DNA from: an uncultured Psychroserpens sp.
GTDB taxonomy: Bacteria > Bacteroidota > Bacteroidia > Flavobacteriales > Flavobacteriaceae
Assembly: GCF_947503375.1 (NCBI RefSeq)
Contig: NZ_CANNDQ010000004.1
Location: 62,001 to 126,000 of the forward strand
Length of the DNA stretch: 64,000 bases
Direction: 5' to 3'
The position numbers and the translations under genes were made by a program. The notes beneath the pieces are model-generated. The model did not search any database. It was not told where the DNA came from and saw nothing but the letters and a program-made list of their open reading frames with translations. This document shows positions 54,797-62,093 of the stretch, in pieces (positions within the stretch are counted from its first letter, which is position 1; each line of letters begins with the position of its first letter).

Positions 54797-56947
54797 TTAC
54801 AAATTGTCTAATTGATTATCTGTTCCGTCTTCACTAATGGTCCAGAAAAAACCTATAAAAAAGAATTGATCTGCTGCAGGTCGCAATGAGCGTCTGTTAA
54901 AGTTACCATTAACATCAGGCGCATTAGCATATTGATATCCGTTGATATTTTTAAAGCCAAGTACATTATTGACCGAAGCATACAAAATCTTTTGTGGTGA
55001 TAGTAAATAAGCCCAGTTTAGACTAATACTATTAAAGCTTTTGGTGGTTTCCCCTAGAAACTCATCTGTATTCGGATTCGTGTAGGGTCTGCCAGAAGCG
55101 AAAGTGTAACTAAAACCTACTTGACTTTTCCAATCGTCTATCCAATATTTAGCGACAGCAGAGAAATTATGTGCATTGGCAAATCCTGGTTGAGCTTGTT
55201 CAGGAAAATTCAAATAATTACGTTCGGTATCTAAATAAGAATAACTTAACCAATAATCTGTGTTTTTAATACTTTTATTATCTCTCCAAAAAAAATCTAA
55301 ACCTTGTGCATAACCAGAGCCTGAGTTATCAAAGTTAGAATCAAAACTTTCCATTTGAGTATCAAATTTTACCAAGTTGTCATAATTTTTGTGGTAAAGC
55401 TCAGCTCGAAATAGACGACCATCATTTACATATTGATAATTCATAATGTAATGGTTTGTATTTTGAGTTTCAACCTGAGAGTCAAATTTTAAAATATTAC
55501 TACTAGCATTTTGATAAAAATCGCCATACGCAAAAGATAGTTGACCGTTTTTTGAAGTCTTATATGCTATTGAAGCTCTTGGTGCAATATTAAATTCATC
55601 AGAAAGCTGGTAATTATCAGCTCTAATACCAACTTTTAAAGCTAGTTTTTTACTAAAGATAATATCAGATTCTACAAATGCTGCAGTATTATCGTTTTTA
55701 AATCCATAGCTTGCAGAAAAATCATCTTCAGAGAACGTTTCATCAAAATCTGTAGCAAAATGTTCTATTCCAAAATTGAGCTTAAATCTACTACTGAAAC
55801 GCTTTTTAAATTTTAATTTTGCATGAACAGAGTTTTCGCTATCATCTACATCAAAAGTATTTACCTTAATATCAGTTCTTGCTATTGTATAACTTAAACC
55901 GGTTTGCATTGACCAATTATTACCTAAAATCCCTTGATATGATGTGTTAGCGTAAAAATTTCTGTTATTTAGCTTAAAACGTACGCCTTCTGAATTATTT
56001 ATATCTTCCTGAGTTAAATCAAAATTTGAAGTATCAAAAGCTGCATAGAATTTTAGCATTCCATTATTAAATTTCTGACGAAAAACAGCTTCGCCTTGAG
56101 CACCTTCAAACGGTTCTTCCCAGTCGTTACGATCTGAATATACTGCTAAATAAGGAGCTAAGTTAATGTATGATGCATTAACACTTAAAGACGTTTTATT
56201 CCATTTTTCGGTATGACCTAATGCGCCTCCAACAGTCATGATCCCAATATCTGTTTTTTCTTGATCTGGCTCATCAATCGTGTTTAATAGCAACACACTT
56301 GATAACGCATTTCCGTATTCTGCTGAATATCCTCCTGTTGAAAAAGTAATCCCATCAAACAAAAAGGGTGAATATCGTCCTCGAGTTGGTATATTATTTG
56401 TAGTTGGTGAGTATGGTGTAAATACTCTAATCCCATCAATAAATATTTGAGTTTCGTTGGCGTCACCTCCTCTTACGAACAAACGTCCGTCTTCTGCTAC
56501 AGTAGAAGTTCCAGGAAGGGTTTGCAGTGCGCCCACAAAATCACCTAATGCGCTTGCAGTAGTGACAACATCTAAAGGTTTTAAAACGGCTACCTTACTA
56601 TTATCGTTAGCCTCAAAAGTTCCTGCAGAAATAACGACTGTATCCAAAGCATTAACATCTTCACGCAATTTTATTTGAACATTACTTAAGTTTTTCACAT
56701 CCTGTGTAATCTTTTTTGTTTCGTATGACAAATAAGAAATAATTAGTACCTGAGTGCTGGTTTTATCTGTAATAAAATTAAAATTTCCATTTTCGTCTGT
56801 AGTATCACCATCATAAGTGCCATCTAGGTAAACATTAGCTCCAACAATAGGTTGATTATTTGCATCGGTAACTTTACCGCTTATTGTTGTTTGAGCAAAA
56901 GAAAGTGTTGTAATAAAAAAAAGTAGAATACGTGATAAAGTTTTCAT
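54797..56947 (-). CDS. TonB-dependent receptor with carboxypeptidase-regulatory-like N-terminus
   Basis: A 716-residue outer-membrane protein. A signal peptide (RILLFFITTLSFAQ) is followed by a CarboxypepD_reg-like domain at about 20-100 (ISGKVTDANNQPIVGANVYL). The plug has DALDTVVISAGTFE-like TonB-box text, QTLPGTSTVAEDGRLFVRGG and FIDGIRVFTPYSP. The barrel then ends in FFIGFFWTISEDGTDN. There is no SusD partner, so it is not a glycan SusCD pair; the substrate is unknown. Convergent with the M14 peptidase gene, whose end is 102 bases away with only short AT-rich repeats between. Confidence 0.9.
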   Translation of the reverse strand: MKTLSRILLFFITTLSFAQTTISGKVTDANNQPIVGANVYLDGTYDGDTTDENGNFNFITDKTSTQVLIISYLSYETKKITQDVKNLSNVQIKLREDVNALDTVVISAGTFEANDNSKVAVLKPLDVVTTASALGDFVGALQTLPGTSTVAEDGRLFVRGGDANETQIFIDGIRVFTPYSPTTNNIPTRGRYSPFLFDGITFSTGGYSAEYGNALSSVLLLNTIDEPDQEKTDIGIMTVGGALGHTEKWNKTSLSVNASYINLAPYLAVYSDRNDWEEPFEGAQGEAVFRQKFNNGMLKFYAAFDTSNFDLTQEDINNSEGVRFKLNNRNFYANTSYQGILGNNWSMQTGLSYTIARTDIKVNTFDVDDSENSVHAKLKFKKRFSSRFKLNFGIEHFATDFDETFSEDDFSASYGFKNDNTAAFVESDIIFSKKLALKVGIRADNYQLSDEFNIAPRASIAYKTSKNGQLSFAYGDFYQNASSNILKFDSQVETQNTNHYIMNYQYVNDGRLFRAELYHKNYDNLVKFDTQMESFDSNFDNSGSGYAQGLDFFWRDNKSIKNTDYWLSYSYLDTERNYLNFPEQAQPGFANAHNFSAVAKYWIDDWKSQVGFSYTFASGRPYTNPNTDEFLGETTKSFNSISLNWAYLLSPQKILYASVNNVLGFKNINGYQYANAPDVNGNFNRRSLRPAADQFFFIGFFWTISEDGTDNQLDNL

Positions 56948-57145
56948 GTTTTTGGTTGTATTAAACGGTTTGCTTTAATTGACGGTACAAACTTGATATA
57001 TTTCGAAAACTCTTGGAATTCTATTTCACCGAATTGTTAAAAATTAATGACGAATTGCATGTTTTTACAAAAAACCAATAACTACTACTGGTTAAATTCT
57101 AGTATAATTTACATTAGTATGACTACTTTGCAATGTGACAACACA

Positions 57146-57219
57146 AAGCGTTAAGGATGGAGACGGTATCCTTTTGTTTACAAAAGATAGAGTTGAGAGC
57201 CTGACCGAAGGGAACGCCT
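57146..57219 (+). repeat. Structured intergenic repeat element (GCGTT ... GACCGAAGGGAACGCC type)
   Basis: GC-richer than its surroundings. GCGTT (57148-57152) pairs with AACGC (57213-57217). Inside is a clear hairpin, TATCCTTTTGT with ACAAAAGATA (one bulged C), and a GACCGAAGGGAAC end. I recall very similar elements (GCGTTAGGGATAGAAGCGG..., ...GACCGAAGGGAACGCC) repeated in intergenic DNA of many flavobacterial genomes; their nature is not known to me. It lies 4 bases past the NDH-2 stop. The rest of the 275-base gap shows nothing I can support. Confidence 0.45.
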
Positions 57220-57222
57220 AAA

Positions 57223-58494
57223 TTATTTTTTAAAGGGACGGATGATGAGCCGTGCAGCTTTATCAAAATTAATGTAATTATAGGTCCAATTGAAGAAGAC
57301 AATAACTCTGTTTCTAAAACCAACTAGAGACATAAGATGAATAAACATCCACACAAACCAAGCAAAGAAACCACCAAACTTATAATGCTTTAGATCTACT
57401 ACAGCTTTATTTCTTCCAATTGTTGCCATAGAACCTTTATCGTGATAGATAAAAGGTTTCATTGGCTTTTTATTGATGAGTTTAATCAAGTTATTGCCTA
57501 ACAACTTCCCTTGTTGTATCGCAGGTTGTGCAACTTGAGGATGTCCTTTTGGATATGCATCTGTGGTCATTAATGCAATATCACCTATGGCAAAAATATT
57601 GTCATATCCTTCAACTTGACTAAATGCATTTACCTTATAGCGATTAGCGTTTTCTAATAATGCATTTGCAGACACACCATGAATCGGATTTCCAGTAACA
57701 CCTGCAGCCCAAATTAGTGTTTCAGATTGCATGGCCAAATCTGAATTAGTGGTCACTTTATTTCCGTCATAATCTTTCACATACGTATTACAATGCACAT
57801 TTACACCCAAATCTTTCAAAAATTGTTCTGCTTTTTTAGAGGCGTGTTCACTCATAGGTGGTAATACCCGATTGGCGCCTTCAAGCAAATGAATATGCAT
57901 ATCGCTAGGGTTTAGATCGTGATAATCTTTTGGAAGAATATTATTTTTAAGTTCTGCAATTGCGCCTGCCAACTCTACTCCTGTTGGACCACCTCCTACA
58001 ATTACAAAATTTAAAAATGCAGCTCGTTTTTCTTTAGACTGTGTAATAGCTGCTTTTTCAAAATTTTGCAGAATAAGGCTTCTAATATTCAATGCTTGTG
58101 GCACACTTTTCATTGGCATACTGTAGGTTTCTATAGAGGCATTCCCAAAATAATTAGTACGCGTTCCTGTTGCAATAACTAAATAATCGTAAGAGAGGTA
58201 TCCTATTGAAGTTTTGATTTGATTTTGCTCTGGCTGTATTTCTTCAACTTCAGCTAAACGAAAGAATGACGTTCTATGTTTTTTAATAATCTTTCGCAAT
58301 GGGTAGGCTATAGAGTCTGGCTCGAGACCTGAACTAGACACTTGATATAACAGTGGTTGAAATGTATGGTAATTATGCTTATCAATTAACACGACTTGCA
58401 CTTTTTTGTTTGCTAGAGTCTTAGCCAATTTTACACCAGCAAAACCTCCTCCAATGATGACTACTCTTTGTAAATCTGAGTGTGGAATATTCAT
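57223..58494 (-). CDS. ndh: Type II NADH dehydrogenase (NDH-2)
   Basis: About 423 residues from the ATG at 58494 (an in-frame ATG at 58506 is also possible). Two dinucleotide-binding folds: RVVIIGGGFAGVKLAKTLAN for FAD, and FVIVGGGPTGVELAGAIAEL for NADH. The FAD-contact block is YDNIFAIGDIALM, with AQPAIQQGKLLGNNLI typical of NDH-2. The C-terminus is amphipathic and hydrophobic (FFAWFVWMFIHLMSLVGFRN), giving monotopic attachment to the inner membrane. It passes electrons from NADH to menaquinone without pumping protons. Divergent from the sigma-factor gene. Confidence 0.93.
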   Translation of the reverse strand: MNIPHSDLQRVVIIGGGFAGVKLAKTLANKKVQVVLIDKHNYHTFQPLLYQVSSSGLEPDSIAYPLRKIIKKHRTSFFRLAEVEEIQPEQNQIKTSIGYLSYDYLVIATGTRTNYFGNASIETYSMPMKSVPQALNIRSLILQNFEKAAITQSKEKRAAFLNFVIVGGGPTGVELAGAIAELKNNILPKDYHDLNPSDMHIHLLEGANRVLPPMSEHASKKAEQFLKDLGVNVHCNTYVKDYDGNKVTTNSDLAMQSETLIWAAGVTGNPIHGVSANALLENANRYKVNAFSQVEGYDNIFAIGDIALMTTDAYPKGHPQVAQPAIQQGKLLGNNLIKLINKKPMKPFIYHDKGSMATIGRNKAVVDLKHYKFGGFFAWFVWMFIHLMSLVGFRNRVIVFFNWTYNYINFDKAARLIIRPFKK

Positions 58495-58628
58495 ACAAAA
58501 AAGCATTAAAATTAAGACTATAAAGATAATGTTTATCAGCTCTAAAACTCTATTTTTGAATTATTCTTTAACATAGATGTAACAATTTAAATTGGATAAC
58601 TACATATAGATAACTAACTGATAAAAAA

Positions 58629-59123
58629 TTGGATAAAGCACTAGAACATAGTTTTGTTGAATTACTTGAAAAACACCAAAACATTGTGCATAAAGTCTGC
58701 AGGTTATACACTAATAATCAAGACGCGCACAATGATCTATTTCAAGAAATTACTATACAATTATGGAAAGCATATCCAAAGTTTCGTGGCGACTCGAAGT
58801 TTAGTACTTGGATGTATCGTGTTGGCTTAAATACTGCTATTACACTTTACCGAAAATCTAAACGAAGTATAAAGACAGAAGAATTTGAAAATGTTCAGTT
58901 TAAGATAAAATCTGAACCTTATGATGACACTGAAGAACAACAATTAAAGCTTATGTATAAAGCTGTACATAAACTAAATGACATTGAAAAAGCTCTAATT
59001 TTCTTGTATTTAGAAGACAAGAATTATAGCGAAATAAGTGAAACTCTTGGTATTACAGAAGTTAATGCACGTGTAAAAATGAATAGAGTTAAAACCAAGT
59101 TAAGAACCATATTAAATCCGTAA
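58629..59123 (+). CDS. ECF-type RNA polymerase sigma factor, TTG start
   Basis: A 164-residue sigma-70-family factor. Region 2 contains NNQDAHNDLFQEITIQLWKA and FRGDSKFSTWMYRVGLNTAI; region 4 has KNYSEISETLGITEVNARVK. The only possible start that covers region 2 is a TTG at 58629 (MDKALEHSF...), because an in-frame stop lies 18 bases upstream and no ATG is present. It starts transcription at specialised promoters. A 4-helix membrane protein follows after 4 bases and is a candidate anti-sigma factor. Confidence 0.9.
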   Translation: MDKALEHSFVELLEKHQNIVHKVCRLYTNNQDAHNDLFQEITIQLWKAYPKFRGDSKFSTWMYRVGLNTAITLYRKSKRSIKTEEFENVQFKIKSEPYDDTEEQQLKLMYKAVHKLNDIEKALIFLYLEDKNYSEISETLGITEVNARVKMNRVKTKLRTILNP

Positions 59124-59127
59124 AACT

Positions 59128-59766
59128 ATGGATGAATTAGATTTATTAAAGAAAGATTGGCAGAGTAAAAACACCTCAAAAGAGCAACAATTTTCAAGCA
59201 AAGACATCTATCCAATGCTTTTAAAAAAATCGTCTTCTATTGTTAAGACCTTATATTATATAAGCATTGCCGAATTAGTGTTTTGGATCGTTATAAACAG
59301 TGTGCCTTACTTTTCATCTGAAAAATACCGGGAAGATATTGAAGCCATTTATGGCAACAGTGCGACCGTATTAATCATTACAATTTTAAGTATTGCTATT
59401 GTAATTTTATTTGTGTATCTGTTATATAAATCTTATAAATCCATATCGGTAACTGATAGTGCTAAACAACTCATGGAGAGTATTTTAAAGACTAGAAAGG
59501 TCATTAAATATTATGTGATATACAACTTGGTCGTAGCGTTTCTTTCAATGGCTTTTGGATTGTATTATACGGTATATCGAAACCCAGATATCGCACCTCA
59601 ATTTGCAGAGTTTTCAGATAAGCAAATGCTTATAACATTATTAATAATGATTCTTGTAATTGCCGCTTTTGTCTTTGTTTTCTGGGTCATTTACCAGCTC
59701 ATTTACGGCATATTATTGAGAAGACTTAATCGCAATTATAATGAACTTAAAAAACTAGAAGCTTAA
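59128..59766 (+). CDS. Four-helix membrane protein, possible anti-sigma partner
   Basis: A 212-residue protein. A soluble N-terminal segment of about 40 residues (MDELDLLKKDWQSKNTSKEQ) is followed by four membrane helices in two pairs (SIAELVFWIVINSVPYF, VLIITILSIAIVILFVYLLY, VIYNLVVAFLSMAFGLYY, MLITLLIMILVIAAFVFVFW). The 'LLKKDWQ' start is frequent in proteins encoded directly after ECF sigma genes in Bacteroidota. Position and topology suggest a membrane anti-sigma factor, but I see no ZAS zinc motif. No named family. Confidence 0.7.
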   Translation: MDELDLLKKDWQSKNTSKEQQFSSKDIYPMLLKKSSSIVKTLYYISIAELVFWIVINSVPYFSSEKYREDIEAIYGNSATVLIITILSIAIVILFVYLLYKSYKSISVTDSAKQLMESILKTRKVIKYYVIYNLVVAFLSMAFGLYYTVYRNPDIAPQFAEFSDKQMLITLLIMILVIAAFVFVFWVIYQLIYGILLRRLNRNYNELKKLEA

Positions 59767-59772
59767 GTGACT

Positions 59773-60573
59773 TTACCAATTTCTTAATTCTCTATTTAAG
59801 CGTTCTTTTTCTTCTAATTCTTCTTGAGGAATCACTTTCAAGAATGATGGATGTTGTTCAATAGCGTATTCAATTTTTTCAACGATATCTGCTATTGATT
59901 CATTTTCATAATCTATATCTAAAGGTGCTTTAACTTCAAAAGATTGATATACATTTTTCTTTTTAACACGTAATCCTTTTTTATCAAACGAACGCCTGAA
60001 CCCATCAATAACTATAGGTACTACTATTGGCCTATATTGTTTTATAATATGTGCTGTGCCTTTTCTAATAGGTTTAAAAGGTGTAGTTGTTCCTTGTGGA
60101 AACGTAACTACCCAACCATCATCTAGCGCTTTTTTAATATTAGTAATGTCGCTCATCTTCACTTGCCTATTGACATCCTGCCCTTTAGCTCGCCATGTTC
60201 GTTCAATACTTATAGAACCTGTATATGCAAAAATCTTAGGCAATAACCCAGACTTCATAGTCTCTTTTGCCGCAACATAATACATGTTCAGTTTAGGGTT
60301 CCATAAGTAACCAACATTCTTTATATTATCTAACCTACCACTAAGGCTAGCATTAAACACATGAAACATAGCAATCACATCGGCAAAATATGTCTGATGA
60401 TTTGATATAAAAAGAACATTTGTATCTGGTAAATTTTTAATGATCTCAGAACCTTCGATCTGTAGTTCATTAAACCCTCTAAATCTTCGATGCGTTAGCA
60501 ATCCGAGGATTCTTATTAACCATTTCTTTACGAAAAGTGTGTGTCCAAAAGGATTCTTTTTAAACAATCCCAT
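59773..60573 (-). CDS. 1-acyl-glycerol-phosphate acyltransferase-like protein (PlsC family, atypical motifs)
   Basis: A 266-residue protein of the PlsC fold. The first motif reads SNHQTYFADV: His and Asp are five residues apart instead of the usual four. The third motif is TFPQGTT rather than FPEGTRS, so the conserved Glu is Gln. An N-terminal hydrophobic segment (FVKKWLIRILGLLTHRRF) should hold it to the membrane. Family members acylate lysophospholipids or other lipids. The two altered motifs point to a Bacteroidota-specific subfamily with a different substrate or mechanism. Confidence 0.8.
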   Translation of the reverse strand: MGLFKKNPFGHTLFVKKWLIRILGLLTHRRFRGFNELQIEGSEIIKNLPDTNVLFISNHQTYFADVIAMFHVFNASLSGRLDNIKNVGYLWNPKLNMYYVAAKETMKSGLLPKIFAYTGSISIERTWRAKGQDVNRQVKMSDITNIKKALDDGWVVTFPQGTTTPFKPIRKGTAHIIKQYRPIVVPIVIDGFRRSFDKKGLRVKKKNVYQSFEVKAPLDIDYENESIADIVEKIEYAIEQHPSFLKVIPQEELEEKERLNRELRNW

Positions 60574-60619
60574 AATTGAATTTCATTTTAAATATCGACA
60601 AAAGTACAAAACTGAAGTT

Positions 60620-61261
60620 TTAAAGCACAGCTTTTAACACGTCTTTAATTTCGCTTAGCATCATTGCCGTTGCTCCCCATACCACATGCTCATTAAGTTT
60701 AAATGCTGGTACCTCAACATTTATGTTATACGATGTTGGTACGGTTGTATTAATTACAATAGAATCATCTAAAAAATGTGATAGTGGCACTTCAATTAAA
60801 TCTTCAACTTCTTCATCTTGTTTTCTAAAGTTAGGTGTATTAGTTGCGATGCCTAAAAATGGATGCACAGCAAAATTACTAGGTGGAATGTACATTGGCG
60901 TCATCGTCTTTATCACATTGGTTCTAGAAATATTAACTCCAACTTCTTCATGCGTTTCTCTAAGTGCAGTATGTTCTAAATCTGTATCAGTTTGCTCTAC
61001 TTTGCCTCCAGGAAAACCAACTTGTGCAGAATGCACACCTTTGTACGTTTTACGCAAGATCAAAATCAAATGTGTTTCATTAGAGGTATTTGGATAAAAC
61101 AAAGCTAAAACAGCAGCTCTTTTAGCCGTCTTTATCAATTCTCTATTCCGTTCCATAAGTTCTAAACGATAAGGAGGAGACATTTTAATTTGAGAAGCCT
61201 CTCCAGGAAGTTCAAGATTTTTTATTTTTGGTATTGATTTTGAAAATGTATTGAAATCCAT
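60620..61261 (-). CDS. NUDIX hydrolase, coenzyme A pyrophosphatase-like
   Basis: About 213 residues from the ATG at 61261. The NUDIX box is GGKVEQTDTDLEHTALRETH followed by EEVGV. The preceding LILRKTYKGVHSAQVGFPGG is the CoA-pyrophosphatase signature (UPF0035 type), which distinguishes this group from other NUDIX enzymes. It would hydrolyse CoA or its oxidised forms to 4'-phosphopantetheine and ADP derivatives in the cytoplasm. Its 5' end abuts the start region of the divergent cyclophilin gene, so the two share a very short promoter region. Confidence 0.87.
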   Translation of the reverse strand: MDFNTFSKSIPKIKNLELPGEASQIKMSPPYRLELMERNRELIKTAKRAAVLALFYPNTSNETHLILILRKTYKGVHSAQVGFPGGKVEQTDTDLEHTALRETHEEVGVNISRTNVIKTMTPMYIPPSNFAVHPFLGIATNTPNFRKQDEEVEDLIEVPLSHFLDDSIVINTTVPTSYNINVEVPAFKLNEHVVWGATAMMLSEIKDVLKAVL

Positions 61262-61304
61262 CAAATTAAATGCTTTGCTTATTTATCTATATTATTTGAA
61301 TACA

Positions 61305-62015
61305 ATGAGGTTATTACTATTTATATTATGTCTATGCTTTATGAATTGTGAAGATAAACAATCTCATAAAAACAAAAGCACATTTACAGCGGATTCATTA
61401 GTAACAAAGCAAGGTCAAAAAAAGACTAAAGCGATAGACTCTTTACCTGTTAAAAAACAACGTGAATACCCTTTACTAAGTAGCAAGAATGCCATGGAGT
61501 TTTTTTTGCAATATGAAAAAGAACACAAAGAAAATAAAGTTCGCTTGGTAACCGATTTTGGTAATATTGATATTTTATTGTTCAACGAAACCAAATTCCA
61601 TCGTGCTAATTTTATCTATCTAACCAAACAAGGTTATTTTGAAAACACTCAGTTTTATCGTGTCATAGAGAATTACATCATTCAAGGTGGAAGCACAGAC
61701 GACAGAAAAGTAATGAAAAAACGCACTAAAATTGGCAAGTACTTATTACCAACAGATACCAAACGTGGTTTTAGGCATGATAAAGGTGTTATTTCTATGC
61801 CTAGTAGTGATATTGACAATCCATACAAACTAGCATCGCCTTATGAGTTTTTTATAACATTAAGTAATCAATACCAACTAGATGGAGATTACACCATCTT
61901 TGGTCGTGTAATCAGTGGACTTGATGTTGCTAATAAAATTGCTGAAGTTGAAACCGATGATGCCGATTGGCCATTACAGAATGTCTACATCAAAACCGTT
62001 GAGATTTTAGAGTGA
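61305..62015 (+). CDS. Peptidyl-prolyl cis-trans isomerase, cyclophilin type, lipoprotein
   Basis: About 236 residues from the ATG at 61305, which gives a lipoprotein signal (MRLLLFILCLCFMNC). A charged linker of about 60 residues leads to the cyclophilin domain: VTDFGNIDILLFNETKFHRA, then FYRVIENYIIQGGSTDD with the catalytic Arg area, VISMPSSDIDNPYKLASPYE, and YTIFGRVISGLDVANKIAEV. It assists folding of periplasmic or surface proteins. The reading frame is open upstream over the NUDIX start, but that part has no signal-peptide character. Confidence 0.88.
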   Translation: MRLLLFILCLCFMNCEDKQSHKNKSTFTADSLVTKQGQKKTKAIDSLPVKKQREYPLLSSKNAMEFFLQYEKEHKENKVRLVTDFGNIDILLFNETKFHRANFIYLTKQGYFENTQFYRVIENYIIQGGSTDDRKVMKKRTKIGKYLLPTDTKRGFRHDKGVISMPSSDIDNPYKLASPYEFFITLSNQYQLDGDYTIFGRVISGLDVANKIAEVETDDADWPLQNVYIKTVEILE

Positions 62016-62093
62016 TGTTTTAACATAAATCCAACATAAATTTCAGACAATTTTCAATATCTTCAGCCTCACTAAAACTAATACAATTATATA

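Noticed and set aside
57123..57323. 66-codon minus-strand frame overlapping the NDH-2 3' end
   Set aside because: It reads the C-terminal NDH-2 codons in another frame and then the structured repeat; no sign of a real protein.
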